Counted from the stretch's first letter, positions 1 through 13,500 are shown. The stretch is 64,000 nucleotides of DNA from Heterodera schachtii (GCA_023374025.1 SIJG01000051.1:622845-686844); one strand, 5' to 3'. Program-made: numbers and translations. The notes: a model not told the origin generated them from the sequence alone.

Positions 1-2040
1 AAATTAAACCATTTTTATCAATTTATATGGAAATGACATTAAACCAAAGCAAAATTATTATAATCGTATCAACAATGGACAATAAATGAGAAGAGAGAAA
101 GCCTCAGTCCAAAAATGACCTCACAAAAAGAGGCCGTCCGTCGCATCAAAATATTCCGAACCAATTAATTAAAAAATTTTAACTTAATAATTTGATAGTT
201 ATTAACAAATATTAATTTCATTTTAAATATTATAAAAATTTAATAAAATAACATATTTGGTCAAATTTAAAACAAACAATAAATTAAATCATTATAATAA
301 AAAAATAAAAGATTTAATTACAATAATGAATAAAAATAAAAATGAATAATATTTTGCGGCTATATACATAACAAATAATGTTTTTTGAGAAGGAATACAT
401 AATGACATTTACTTCAATTAGTGTTATAATATTAAAAAAATAAATTTATGAACTAATTAAGTTTGAAAAACTAAATTAAATTAAAATAGGAATGGAAATA
501 AAAATTTTAACAAAAATTGTAAAAAAATATGTTAATTTTTTAGGCAAAAGAAAAAATATATACAAAATATACAAGTGAATTTATATAAACTTATTAAATA
601 AAAATAATAAAAGTAAAAAAGTGCTAAAATAACTATTTTTAAATTTCTTAAAACAATTAATATTAGAAAATTAATTAAAATTTTCTAACAAGGTGACGAC
701 TCCACAAAGAAAATAGAGATTAAAGGGAAGGAAGAAACGAGTGAGTTATATATGCTTTAGCTACAAATTAAGTTGATTTTAATTAAAATTTATATTAAAA
801 AATACTCAAAATATTTGTATAAATAAAAATAATATATCGAAAAGGCAAAATAAAAAAAAATCACAAGAAAAAATTAATCAATAAATTAATTATTATAGAC
901 AGAATCAATAATAAATATTTGAATAGATCAATATAATTTTAAAAAAAATATTAATTTGTGAAAACAATTTAAACGACGAGACATGGCTGACGAAACTACA
1001 AAGCTATAATTATAAAAAGTGCAAAACAATTTTAATTAAATAAAGAATATTAACAGATAAAATGATGATTATATTCATAAAAATAATTAAATATTATTTA
1101 ACAAAATATTGACAAATACACTAAATTATTGGAAGAAATCAAACGAATTACGCACAATAGTATCGAGAAAAAAATATCAATTTTAAATGAAAAAATCAAT
1201 AAAATTCAAAAGAAAATGATTAAATTTTTGCCATAGAAACATAAAAAACCTCCTAATAAATTTATATAAATGTAGTTCATTTAATATAAAATAATTTGAT
1301 CTGCTTATGACAAGTTAATTAAAAATTACTAATAAAAAGAAAATATAAAATTGATGAACAAATAATTATAAAGATTTTAAATAAAATTAAATGATCGTTT
1401 TTTTTTTAATTTAGAAATAAAATTTACTATATGCTTTGCTGAATAAAGAAACACTAATTATTAATCTTAAATCAGCCATAATAATAAACTGAAATCTCAG
1501 TTATTGTTTAAATTTAGGTCTCATCTCAAAATTAAAATCCTAATTGTGTATTAAAATTTCTTAGTTAACATAAATTATTCTTTCTTTAAGCCACAATTTT
1601 TTAAACAAAAATGTAAATCAGCCATATTTATCATTCCTTTCAAATTCATTACTTAAATATTGTAATAATTAAATTAAAACATATCAATGGAAACATAAGT
1701 GTAATGTTAAAAATGGTGGCACTGATAGTGCGCAAGATACCAAGAAAAAAGATTAAATTATTTAATATTAGAATGTTTCTAATCTAATGCTAGACAATAA
1801 AATTATTTGTAAAATTTGAGACAATCTGAATAAATAAATTTAATAAAAAAAGAAAAAAAAAAGAAAATTAAGGACCTCATTGACATTTTAGTTTAAATAA
1901 ATCTTTAATATATTTAAAAAAATATCTTAATCTTTTCATAAAGTAATTCACATAAAATATGCATTAAATTGATATAGAAAATGCGGCGAAATAGAATAAC
2001 ATAAATTCGTTGTATTGAACATGTTACGAAAGTTTCAAAA
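1..2040. other. A-rich block, no clear gene
   Basis: The + strand is strongly A-rich, with stops in every frame. A few small islands have higher G+C: about 101-165, 692-737 (followed by a GTGAGTT donor-like site), 974-1006 and 713-relative island at 1713-1760. None can be called a gene. The block ends abruptly near 2040-2080, where the + strand becomes T-rich. Long lysine/asparagine-rich readings appear here if all stop codons are ignored, but that is expected from base composition alone. Confidence 0.5.
1713..1787 (+). CDS. Tiny ORF or exon-like island, unrecognised
   Basis: This is a 24-codon reading frame beginning ATG GTG GCA CTG. Its first dozen codons are much richer in G+C than the surrounding DNA; then it runs into AT-rich sequence and a TAA. 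The island has a diverged partner at about 33585-33640, where a similar word containing GCAGTACGAC and then CCAAGAAAAAA is followed by the same 'TTTCTAAT' tract. The pairing suggests a repeated segment, either a decayed coding piece or a noncoding repeat. No function can be assigned, and splice sites are not convincing. Confidence 0.12.
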   Translation: MVALIVRKIPRKKIKLFNIRMFLI

Positions 2041-5000
2041 AAAATATTCAATTTATAAAAGATTAAAATTCGAATTAGATTAAATTATTATTTATTTTAT
2101 TATTAATAAAATAGAATTGATATTGATTTATCTAATCAAAAAACACCTTTCTTTAATAAAAGAATTTTAGTTAATATTAGTTTTGTTTTAAAATTATTTT
2201 AGCGAATTTAAATTTAAATTTTGTTTGTTTTACCTATAAAATGTAAAACTAATATTTTATTTAAGGTTTTTCGCATAAGCTAATTGCATCGATTTACAAT
2301 TCAAAAAGTATTATTTATTTTAAATAATATTTTTAATTGTCTATTTTAAGGTTACACATTCTATGAATTTTGTTTGAAAAATTAGAAATTTTATTTATTT
2401 TCTAAAAATGCTCATACAAATCGTTAAGTGATCTATATTAATTTTAATAAACTTACTTTTTAATATTTATTTTTATGCGTATTTTTTTGCTTTGAAAATT
2501 TGATAGTGTGATAATCCATGCTCTTGCCAATTGCACAGTTTTCAATTGCCTTATTAAATATTAATTATAAAACTTTTTTAAATAGTCTTTTGTCTTGTCT
2601 TCTACCTTGTTGTCTTTCGTTGATGGTCTATTTTTGCATTATTTGTCTAGTAAGAATATTATTTTTCTTTTCTATTTATTAATTAATAATATTTAAAAGT
2701 TTATTCCAATAAGTTTATTATAAACTTTTGTTTGGATATTTTTTACTTAATTTCTTACAAGTTGTTTTTCATTTTTATAAGCTATTGAATTAAAAAATAT
2801 ATTTAAAAAATAATTGTATTATTTATTAAAAATAAGAAATATTCAAAAAAAAATTTTAAGTAATAATCGATTTTTTAATTATCATTTTACAATTTATTTA
2901 AGTAAAATAAATCCAATAATACGTTATTCTGAATTTTCATACTTATTTTAATTTCCGACCCTGATGATTTGCTAACATTTTACCTTTTAGCAAATTTCGT
3001 TTTTTATTTCTAAATTAAAGTTTATTGAAATTATTTTCAATTATTTATTTTATTTTTTTGAATTGTGTCACAGATTATTTTTAAAGCATAATAAAATTGA
3101 AATTGGTTTTTTTATTAAAAAATCATTAAAGCTTTAGACTGTTAATTAATATAAAATTTGAGCACTTTGATTTGTAAATATTTAATTTTCAAGAAATTTG
3201 AATTTTCAGTAATATAATTAAGTCATTAGCAATGCTGAAATATAAGTATGGCTATTTGTGATAGTATCCAGGAAATTATTATTTTTTACGCAAATGTATA
3301 ATGATAAAAATTTAATATTCCTATCATAAAATGAATATTTTCCATTGAATTTGTTTTTTTTAATTAATGAATTTCTTTGAAAAAAATTAGCAAAATATAA
3401 ATTGTTATTTTTTGATATAAATCTTTGATTAGCTAAAATTTAAATTTTATTAATATTATTACAGTAGCTTTCTCTTTTTTCATAGTTGAAATCTCCAAAA
3501 TAACACGTATATAAAATTTAATTATGTTTTTCTTTTTGGTTGAGTTTTATTTTAACTTTTTTAAATATAGCACAACAGAAAATGATTATTATAAAAAGAA
3601 TAATAAAATAAATTAATTAAAATCATTGAGTAATAATGTTTTCTCTTGACTTTTAAAATAAATTATAGTTATATTTATAATTAGTTGTAAAGCATATTTA
3701 GTAGAACTTATTTACTTTTCTAAATTTTATCTTTTTCCTTTCTTTTTTTTCCAATGCTTCCTTCCTCCAAAATGTACCCTTTTCCCATTATAATTTGAAA
3801 TACATCATTTTTGTTAAAATTTTTAAATTCCATGATTGCTGTGAATTTCTTATAATTTCTATTTTTTCAAATTAACACAATATTTTTTATAATTTTTAAT
3901 CCTTATTAAAATGATTAAATTATTAAACATTGTTTTTATAAATTGTGAAAAGTAACGGTTTTTTAATCCTTTAACCAAAAATTTTATTTATTTATTACTT
4001 TTTAAATTAATTATTTTATTTATTCGGTTTAATAACAAGTTTATTTATTTAAAAATCTTTATCCTGTGTTCTTCAGTAGAAATCTCGTTGAGTTAGAGTT
4101 AAACCCACTTTGCTTTAGCATTTTTGAATTTTATTTTATATTTTTATTCCTTTATATTTTTATTTGACATTTTGCAATATAAAGGCATACCTTTGTGGCT
4201 TAATTTTTTATTTATTTTTTATCAATTATGATTAAATACATTTTTAAATAAACTATAAATATAAATAATAAGCAATTTTTAATTTATTTGGTAATAATGA
4301 CTAAATTGAAAAAATATATATGCAAATTATAAATTTTATTTCCTTTTTTTTCAAACAGATTCGTATCATGCGATGTTTATATATATATATATTTCGTACT
4401 ATTCATTCATTAATTTTTTACTATAGTATTTTTAAACATTTTAAACTAAGGGTTTCAATTCTTTATAATGTCCTTTATTTCCCATATTTTAAAATATTTT
4501 TTAATTAGGTAAAATTTATTAAAATGTGAACTTATTGTAGAGTAAAGAATTTTTTTTTTTAATTAACTAATTTTCCTTGATTGGTAATGGATAATGGCAT
4601 ATTCAGTTTTTATAATTTTTTAAGTTTGTTAAATCATGCTTAATTATCAATATATAAATATATTCATTTTTTAACCCATGTGCACGCTTCCATTGTAAGG
4701 CAATACCATTGTTTGGTTAAAATAATCAATTTAATTATCTTTAAATTTCTTATAAAATTGAATTTTTTGAAATTAGTAAATAATTTTGATAATTTTTATT
4801 ATTCTTTTTTTAAAATTAATAAATTATCAAACAAATATTTTTTGATATTTTTTGTTTTTATAGATTATGATAAAGATGTTCATTTAAATGCTTAATTGAT
4901 TTTATTTTATTCATTCTTAATTCAATTATTTTATTTATTCGATCAGTACCAAATTTGATTATTTTTAAAATTTTCTGCCTTTTACCGTCGTTTTTTGCGA

Positions 5001-7094
5001 TGAGGTAATTTATTGAAATCTCGTTTGTTTCTGGTTAACAAGTACGATAATTTCTTTACTATAAATTTTATTAGTTATTTTATTATTATTTTCACACCAT
5101 TTATATGTTTGTTTGACCTTTTTTAAATATTCAATTTTTAACCAATGTGCCCTATTATTCAAAGTTAAAAGATTGATATGTTATTTTACTTTACAATTTC
5201 TAATTTAATAAATGATATATTGCTTTGATACGATTTTATATAATTATCGCTCTTTTTACACATGACTCCGTCCATAGGATTTTCTTTGAGTATGTACTGT
5301 AATTTTTTTGTTTACTTATAGTCTGAAAATTTTTATGTTTAGAATTTAATCTGACTTGTTTAGCTATAAGAAGGCACAAATTGAAATATCTAAAAAAATT
5401 AATTTATCATCAATGTTTATGCATTTATTTGTAGTAGAGAGGAGAACGTTTTATTTTAAAATTGTAATTTAAATAATGATTGTTTTAATACTGATTTCTG
5501 TTTTTTACATTATTAATTTTGAATATAAAAGGTATCTCATATGGTTTTTGCATTATTGAAAAAATCTTCAGTTGTATTTTTTAGCCATCTACTTCAATTT
5601 TATAGTTAATTACAGGTTTAACATTTTATTAATGGAGTTTATGTGCAGCTAATATATATGTACTTAATAAAATTATTACTGCTTTTTTTATTCCAACCTC
5701 TTTACGATTAAATTTATTTAGATAAGCTTCCTAATATAAATTTAAAGGTTTATGTATGAAAAAGACTTCTTGTATTTATATTTAAAATTAATTTTTTTCA
5801 GTAATTAAATTGTATTTTTATTTTGAAATAACAGTTTTCTTTCGTTAGTTCACAAAAAATATAATAATCGACTTTTTCGGCGCCACATGCATAATTTTTT
5901 GGCAGCATTAATCATATTGATTTATGGCATACAAATATGAATTTACAAAAATAATATATCTCTCAAACAATAGCATTTGTTTTTCCATTAAATAATTCGG
6001 AAAAATTCTTTGGAATTTTTGATGGCACTAATAGTTGGCATAGTGTCAGCCAAAAAATTATTTGAAAAAGCCGCAAAACAGAATTAAAAAGGCGGGGCTC
6101 AAAAGTTATTTCTCATTTTTGATAAAAATAAACCAAACTTCAATCAAAAACGCAAATCATTAAAGAATCGCCAATAGACATTAAATAGTAAAAATTAAAC
6201 CCTTTTAAGCCAGCAAAAAATTTATTAAATTTACAGCCATAATGGTACTCAAATGCTTGAAAAATGATTATTATTATTATTGCTAAAAAACAGAATTTTT
6301 TTTGTTAACTTATTGGAAAAAATCAGGGAGCAGATTTTTAGGTGCTAAATATGGAGAAATAAATGCTATTGCCTTAGAAAAAGCTTTTCTCATCATATCT
6401 TTCGAACTTTTGAATTTTATTGCATTTTTCTAGTAAATTTTTTCGAACCTAGCAAAATAGGTGCCAAAGGTCGAAATAGTTTCATAGGTGTCAAACCTCG
6501 GAAAATTGTATTTAAAATGTTTATAATTTACTCTTAATTGTAAGAAAAGTTTGGCAGAGAAATATGTTTTTCGTGTTTTTTTCGTAAATTGCTTGCTTTT
6601 TTTCGTGAAATCAAATTTTTAATAGCAAAATGTGAAAACGTTAATATCTAAAAATGCGGCACCGGAAATTACAAAAAATACATTCAAAATGCAGAGAGAG
6701 AGTGATAGAAGAGAATCAGAGAAAGAAAGAGACATTAAAGAGGGGGCAGGGAACAGAAGACAGAGAGAGAGAGAGAGATATAGAAGAGAGTCAGATATAC
6801 CGACGAGCAAAGATAAAAAGATGAGGAAAAAGGTAAGGGAGAGAAACAGAGAGCAGGGGAGAGAGAGAGAACACAAGAGAGAAAGGGAGGAAAAAATATG
6901 AGGAGAAAGGTAAGGGAGAGAAACAGAGAGCAGGGAAGAGAGAGAGAGAGAACACAAGAGAGAAAGGGAGGAAAAAATATGTATTTACATGAAATTTCCA
7001 TACCTATCCCTGGATTTTTAGGGGCGAAAAATCCAAAATAAGTACCCAATTCTGGCGAAAAATCGCGAAATAAGACGTAATTTTCATATAATAG
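2041..7094. other. T-rich block, no clear gene
   Basis: The + strand is T-rich for about 5 kb. Some words recur about 0.9 kb apart (for example 4015-4100 and 4925-5045, both with TTTATTCG and later GAAATCTCGTT), so the block contains old tandem duplications. Two standard-code ORFs of 62 and 71 codons (4320-4508, 4680-4895) are low-complexity F/I/L/Y strings expected in T-rich DNA and are not called as genes. Apart from the purine-rich tract near 6690-6980, I see nothing else with support. Confidence 0.5.
6690..6981. repeat. GA-rich simple-sequence tract with 80-bp duplication
   Basis: This is an almost pure purine tract on the + strand, full of GAGAGA runs. It contains a tandem duplication of about 80 bp: the segment at 6821-6900 recurs at 6901-6981, both ending in GGGAGGAAAAAATATG. 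Standard-code ORFs on both strands across this tract are artefacts of the repeat. Polypurine tracts of this type can form triplex (H-DNA) structures; that is general knowledge and not shown here. Confidence 0.85.
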
Positions 7095-7798
7095 CAGGGC
7101 GGCCAAGTTTTTTTTTTTCAAAAAAAGGACAAACGAGGCTAAAACAAAGATTTGGACCCGAAAAAAAAGATTTTTTCTAAAACTGATAGTAGCGCGAAGG
7201 AAACGTAATAAAACATGAAAAATCAACTTAAAACAATATTTTATTAGCATAAAAACGAGGGCCTGTCAACTGAAAATATTGTAAATCATCATTTTGGAAA
7301 ATTTTATTCAAAATTTAAAAATCAATAATGTTTTTGCGGCGCGCTTTTTCCAAAAAACTTTTGGGAATTGGGGGGCCGGCGGTGCCGATAGGCGCCACCG
7401 GGAAAATTTTTTGAAATTTTGTATGTGATTTGTTAACAGAATTTCACCAAAAAAATGACCACTTTTGAGATTTTGAGCCCATTTTAATGAAAAAATAAGT
7501 TTTTTGGGCCCGACGGTGCCGATAGGCGCCGTCGGAGGAAAAATATAAATTTTTACCATTTTAAAAGAGATTTTCACTGAAATTTTGAGGCATTTTAACT
7601 CAAAAAAATGATATAAAATGTAATTTTTTACAAAAAAGAATTAATTCAAATAATCGCTTCATTAAAAAAAATAATAGGTAATTCAAAAAATTATTCAATT
7701 TTTGCATTTTTATTTTCAAATCCATGAATAAGCACAAAACAAGTGGGCCATGCCAAAAAAAGGGCAAATCTTCGAAAAAAGGACACTTGGCCGCCCTG
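7095..7798. mobile_element. Non-autonomous hAT-like element, 704 bp
   Basis: The terminal inverted repeats are CAGGGCGGCCAAG at the left and CTTGGCCGCCCTG at the right. They are flanked by the perfect 8-bp duplication TATAATAG at 7087-7094 and 7799-7806. CAGGG termini and 8-bp duplications are typical of the hAT superfamily. There is no transposase ORF, so the element must have been moved in trans. The inside holds two copies of a GC-rich palindromic module (GGTGCCGATAGGCGCC, about 7380-7400 and 7512-7535) that recurs in other elements of this window. The internal 89-codon frame on the minus strand is AT-rich filler around these modules and is not called. Confidence 0.9.
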
Positions 7799-8095
7799 TA
7801 TAATAGTGTATTATTTTTAAATTTAAATTAAGTGTGAACATTTTATTCAATCATTCAAATTACAAATGAACTAATTAAATTTTTTGGGATTAAAATTTGT
7901 ACGATTGTCGGCCAAAATTAAGGGCAACAATATGGGCCAAACTTATTTTAGGGATGTATGAAAACGAAGAATTTTCTCGCTAAAATATTTTCATGCTTTT
8001 CTCATTGAATTAAACCGCAGAAAATAAAATATTCTCAGAATTACGAAATTTCGAACAAAAAATTGCTCAAATTGATCATGGACAATCAAAAATAT

Positions 8096-8726
8096 GGCTC
8101 CCGGTAAATTGGCACCGGAAAATTGGACACCAGAAAATTGGACACTAGAAAATTGGTCACTAATGGAAATTTGGACACCGGAAAATTGGACACTATTGGA
8201 TATAAAAATAAATAAATTAAAATAAATTTGCAAAAATTTTGGGTTGGCTAAAAGATTTTATTTTCGTCTGCACACATACCTGTGTTTTTATAAGCGTAAT
8301 AAAATGGCAATGAATAAGGTTTTATTATTGTAACATCAGGAGAAGAAGCCACCATAACATTCATAAAGAAAGAAATAAAGTTTTCTTTTAGATAGGATTG
8401 CCATTTTTTTATGAATTTAACACATTGACTAATCATCGGCCATTTTCGTGCATTTTTTGGCACATTGATCAATCTCTGCATGTTTAATGCCTGATTTACT
8501 CTAACAAATAAGTGCCTTAATTCATTAATCCATTTACCCTACACAAAATTTATTTTTCAACCTAATTCCTGGCTTTATTTTAGGAATTTGGTCTCCAGTT
8601 TTCCGGGTCCAATTTTCCTTCGGTGTCCAAAATTCCGGCGGTGTCCAGTTTTCCGCTTGGTGCCCAATTTTCTGGTGTCCAATTTTCCGGTGTCCAATTT
8701 TCTGGTGTCCAATTTACCGGTCCCCC
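8096..8726. mobile_element. Foldback element, GGAAAATTGGACACC repeats
   Basis: The left arm (8096-8200) is made of direct repeats of about 15 bp, GGAAAATTGGACACC with variants. The right arm (about 8590-8726) carries the same repeat in reverse complement. The outer ends both read CCGGTAAATTGG, so the whole is an inverted repeat with tandem-repeat arms, the architecture of foldback (FB-type) transposons. No exact target duplication was found; flanks share only AATAT. The loop (about 8205-8585) contains a segment with good splice sites that looks like a coding exon (8280-8538, minus). Confidence 0.8.
8280..8538 (-). CDS. Exon-like coding segment in a foldback loop
   Basis: On the minus strand an open frame of 86 codons plus one base runs from a 3' splice-like site (TTTTGTGTAG, then GGT) to a 5' splice-like site (ACACAG, then GTATGTGTG). 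The translated piece begins GKWINELRHLFVRVNQALN and contains PKNARKWPM and later ASSPDVT; it is not low-complexity and has ordinary use of W, P, C and M. Staying open for 86 codons in DNA of about 30% G+C is unlikely by chance. G+C is nearly the same at the three codon positions, which argues for caution. I do not recognise the family. It sits between the arms of the element at 8096-8726, so it is either element-encoded or a captured host exon. An ATG at its codon 20 could also start a shorter frame ending at a TAG near 8248. Confidence 0.5.
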
Positions 8727-9360
8727 AATATATCATTTGAAAATTTTATGTGTGTTTTGAATAAACTTTATAAAAATGAGGCATTTGAACAAAATAAGGC
8801 TTTTTTGCCTGCCAAATGAGGCTTTTGAAAATTTTGATCGGGGAACCCTGATTTTAGTCATCAGTTAAAGCCTAAAATATTTATCATAGAAAATAAATAA
8901 ATAAACTATTCTAAAAAATAAATCAAAGCAATTTTTAAATTGTTTATGATTTTAAGAAAGTTCTTACAAATATTGAGTTAGTTTTGAAGCAATTAAAAGG
9001 TTTTATTAGCTTACTTTTAGATTTTTTGTGGATTTTTTTAAAATTTTATCCGTTTCAAAGAATTATTGGCAAAAAATTTCGATTTAATGAAACTTTGTTT
9101 ATGTATTAAATTTGAATTATTTTTATATTTTGCCCTTTTTCTTAATGGAAATCGGTTAAGCAAAAATTTCCTAAATTTCAATTGTGTCACTAATTAATAT
9201 TTTTTGCAAATTGAAAATGAAATCACTTACCGTAAATGCTCTAATTATCGCCCAGTCTCTATTAATCTCGCCGTCTCCAATTATCCCCCCCCCCTTCAAT
9301 AGGGAATTATTGAGTAAAAATAAAGTTCATATAATTTAATTAAATTGATGAAAAAATCTA

Positions 9361-9590
9361 GGTACTTTCCTGTTATGTGACCGCAAAATTAATTTTTTAA
9401 AAGTCAACAAAGGCGCGCGCAGTATTGCATAAAAGGCGCGCCAAAATGAAGGGCATAACCTTTGCAAATAGCTAATTTATTCAAGCGCTGATACAATTTT
9501 GATCTTTTCCCTCGCCCTTTTGCAATACTGCGCGCGCCTTTGTTGACTTTTTAAAAAATTAATTTTGCGGTCACATAACAGGAAAGAACC
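9361..9590. mobile_element. Palindromic MITE, GGTWCTTTCC termini
   Basis: The two halves are inverted repeats of about 75 bp, starting GGTACTTTCCTG on the left and, read inward, GGTTCTTTCCTG on the right. They share GTGACCGCAAAATTAATTT and CAAAGGCGCGCGCAG. The element is flanked by the perfect 8-bp duplication AAAATCTA (9353-9360 and 9591-9598). It is 230 bp with no coding capacity. The termini do not match hAT; two more elements in this window share them (37127-37348, 48673-49052). RNA from either strand would fold into a long hairpin. Confidence 0.9.
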
Positions 9591-10486
9591 AAAATCTATT
9601 TATGCATGGCACATAAAAATGGCTTTTCAACAAGGAAATACGAATTGTATTTTTTAATATAATATTTAATTTTTTTAATTATTTTTTAATTTAAAATAAT
9701 AAATAAATATATATTTTTTAATATAATCCATCATTCGTCGTTAATTTTAAGTTTCAATCTTTAGAATTTATAACTTTATTAGAAAAATTATTTTTCAGAT
9801 TAACTTCATTAATATTTTTATAAACATAGAATTATAATTGAACTTATTTTTTAAATTATTTTAAATATTTTATAAGTTTTCATATTTAATTTATTTTACT
9901 ATTTTATAAGTTTTCATATTTAATTTATCATTCAAATTAAATTTTTTATAAAACCCACAATTTATTATTTTGTTTATTATATTTCCACTTCATTCATCTC
10001 CTTTTTAAATTTGTATAAAAATATAATTGTTTAAGTTAATAACAAGTATTACTTATTTTATTTTCATGTGCTGTAAAAGTCGTTTCAATTCGTTTCTTTG
10101 AGTTGATCCAATTGTTTAATAAAATCATTTTTGTGCTAGTAATTTACTTTTTGCTAGTTTAAGATAATTGGTTTCTTTCTTTCGCATATATAAGAAGCAA
10201 TTTAAGATTTATAATTGTGAATTATTTAGCGATTGTTTCTTTAAAATTCATTTTTATGATTCTTTTTTAATTCTCTTTAATGTTGCTTTTTAAATTAAAA
10301 AATATGTACTAGTTGCCTTTTGTAAGTATTTAAATATAAGTGTTTAAGTATCATAATAAGTATATTTAATTATTAATATTTTTTTTTTTTTTCTAAAAAA
10401 TGAAAGAAATTATTTGTTAAAATATTTTTTGAATATAAAGCCGCATTTATTTGACTGTTTTTTTATATAATTTTTTATACAATTAC

Positions 10487-10560
10487 CATGTGCTCCGGTA
10501 AATCGCCCCGCCAACGGCGCTCGATCATTTCATCGATCACTTCCATGTTTGGGCATTTTA
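10487..10560 (-). CDS. Candidate 74-bp internal exon
   Basis: This is an isolated island of about 53% G+C in DNA of about 20% G+C. On the minus strand it lies between a textbook 3' splice site (a run of ten T, then ACAAAATAACAG) and a 5' splice site (CACATG, then GTAATTG). The frame between them has two leading bases and 24 codons: KCPNMEVIDEMIERRW followed by RGDLPEHM. G+C by codon position is about 58%, 33% and 67%, the pattern expected of real coding sequence and unlike the background. No family is recognised from so short a piece. Partner exons were not found nearby, so introns would have to be several kilobases. Confidence 0.45.
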
Positions 10561-13500
10561 CTGTTATTTTGTAAAAAAAAAGCATTAATAAAATTAAATA
10601 ATCAATATAATTTCATCAAATTTGAAAATCTTAAGACATTTAAATTACTTCGATTTTTTACTTTCAGTCCCAATGACTCGATCATTTTTAATTAATAAAT
10701 TTTTTATTTCACAATTGCTTAAATATAAATTTTTATAGCATTTCTTAATTTAATAGATAAGCATTTTTGGAAAAATAACAAAGCCGGTAAATTTTTTTGT
10801 AAACTTTAGTTCAATTTGTTAACAGTTTATTCAATAACTTACAAATTTTTATTTTAAGGAGCTTTTTAAAAAAAAGATTTTAAGGAGTCGAAACAAAGAT
10901 TTTTACATTATTTTATTATTTTAATAATATTATTTCATTTTTTAAATTGGTTCATTTTACCTTTTATTCCTTTTTTTCTAATTTTTTATGTTATTTTAAA
11001 CAATTAAATAATTATTTTAATTAAATTAATAAAGTGCCAACTTAATTAAAATTCTTAATTTTATTCATCATTTTGGTTCGAATTTTAATGATTATCAATT
11101 AAAATTTCATGTTCATATGAGAAAATGGAAATATCGTAAATTACTACTATAATTTTGTTAATTTGATATCATTTTTAAATTTTAATCGTAAAACACTAAA
11201 TTTAGCTCTTTTCAATTTCTTTTTATTTTATAAAATATCATTTTTATTCTTCAAAAACGAAGTTATTTAAATAGAATATAATTAATAAATTTTGCATAAT
11301 GTTTTTTAGTTTTTTATTGATTATAAATCTTCCTATCGCAATTTGTTAATAATAATTCCAGTTTTTCGGAGTTTAAACCTTTGTTTCTTATATAAATAAT
11401 AGTGATTTACAATATATATTATTATTAATATTGCATATTTTGAATATTATTTTTAGATTTTAAATTATTTTTGGTAAATCTCGTTTATTTAAATTATGAA
11501 TTAATATTTTAATTTAATAAAAAAATTGTATTTAGTTGAAAAATCTGTTATTTTGTATTTTTATTGTGAAATGAGAAATATGAGAATTTTCTTTCGCAAT
11601 TAAATAATAATTTTACAACACATTGTCTTTTTCTAATCATTTTAAATCTTTTTAATGGTCATTTTAATTAAATCTCTTGGCTGTTTTTTGCTTTACCGTT
11701 CATTTGGTGTGTGACGTTTAAAAATAGTAAATATCAAAATATATAAAAAATTCTTTTGTATTTCTTTATTACTAATTATTATTTATTTGCTTAGTTATCA
11801 TTCTATTTAAAATTGATAAAATTTATTATTATTTTTCATTTTATATAATGTTATTCATTTATTTTATGGCTTTTGGATTGTTTAAATATATGTTTCAAAT
11901 TTTTATAATTATTTATAATCTATTTCTGTTATTTTCTTTTAAAAATATTTGTAATATTCTCTTTGTGCTAATTTTATAAAGATAAAAATTTTTAATAAAA
12001 ATCTGTTTAAGAAGAATTGAAATAAAATAAAATAATAGTTCCTTTAATTTTGTTTTAATTTTAAATTAATTTTTTTCTTTTAATGTAATTTTTTCTATTA
12101 TCCATTGAAATTTAATAGATCAAAGAACTATACTCCATTTTTGTAATGTTAAATTGCAAAAGGAATTAAATTTTTGATTAATAAAAATTGTATTGATTTA
12201 TTTGCCATTTAATTAAATCAAATAAATAGTTATTTTTGCAAGTTATCTTAATTTTTATTTTTTTTAAATATTTAAACTGAGTTCTATTTTTATTATAAAT
12301 TATTGTTGAGTTTCAAATAAGAATGCTATCAATATAATAAAATTTATCCATTAAACGTAAATAATTCATTTTACAGAGTAATATTATTAATTTTTTTAAA
12401 ATGAATAATTTTCCATTTAATAAAAAATAAATTTTTATTAATTAATTAATTTATTATTTTTAATATGCATTGCAAATTAATGCATTCTAATGAAACGACA
12501 TATTACTTATTTATTTTTCTGTGCTTGATTTAGCTCAGAACCAATAGAAATTAGAATGTATTTAATTTGAATTAAATTTATAAACTGTTAAAGGTCGAAT
12601 TTATTTGTAAATTGTAGAAAATAAATATTTTTTTATTGTTTTCTATATAGTTATACTATTGCTAAGTTTAATTTATTTTTACTGCTTTATAAATTTGAAT
12701 TTTTTTTATGGCTATCATTTAATTTAATTGTATCTGCCTTTTCTTTACTTGACAGTTGAACTCTATGCGTAAAATTCATACAACCATTTGGCTAAATTAA
12801 TGAATTGTTATAAATATTAATTTAATGATAGTTGTATATAATAAGAGATCAAAGAATATGTTCACTAAAAAACATTATTCACTAAACTTGCCTATATAAA
12901 TTTTTATAAAATTTAATTGTTTACTTAATACTTTAGCAAATTCTTTTCAAATAAATTTTTGGTGTTCAAATTTCAAAATATTCATTAATTATTTTATTTT
13001 GTTAAATTTATTTATGTTAAGTTAAAACCCCTGTTCTTTTTAATCTTTTTTTAAATATCTTGATTAAATTTTAAATTACCTCTTGATTTCTTCTTCCGCT
13101 ATTATCCCATAAGTTTAAAATGTGTAATATTATTGTTTAAAATATTAATAAGTGAATTTTTAATTATTAATTTTATTCCAATATATAAGAGAATATGTTT
13201 TATACCTTAACTTCAATGTTTAATTTTCAAATCTAGAGTTGCTTATATGTGTTTTCAATTATAATTATAATTTTTTATTAGTTTAAAGATAAATTATGTT
13301 CATTTATTCTTTATTAATTATGAAACCGAACATTCAATTAAATTTCTATTATTTAAATGTATGAATTAATTTTATTATCATATTGGTTCAATTCACACTT
13401 AAATAAATATTAAAAAGACAATTAATGATTTACTTTATTATTTTTATTTAAATTATTTAAAATTATAAATAATTAAGTGAGTAATTTTAAATTCACATTA

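Noticed and set aside
1080..3300. Reading TAA and TAG as glutamine (ciliate-type code) gives very long frames on the A-rich strand, e.g. minus strand about 2035-2790.
   Set aside because: G+C is almost equal at the three codon positions over about 110 codons, TGA also occurs in frame, and any A-rich strand gives K/N/I/Q-rich text once stops are ignored. No conserved domain appeared.
4320..4895. ORFs of 62 and 71 codons.
   Set aside because: Low-complexity F/I/N/Y-rich peptides expected from T-rich DNA, without splice or start context.
6619..7250. ORFs of 89, 112 and 171 codons around the GA-rich tract.
   Set aside because: They follow the GA/CT simple sequence (RERER or SLSLS peptides) and run into the hAT-like element.
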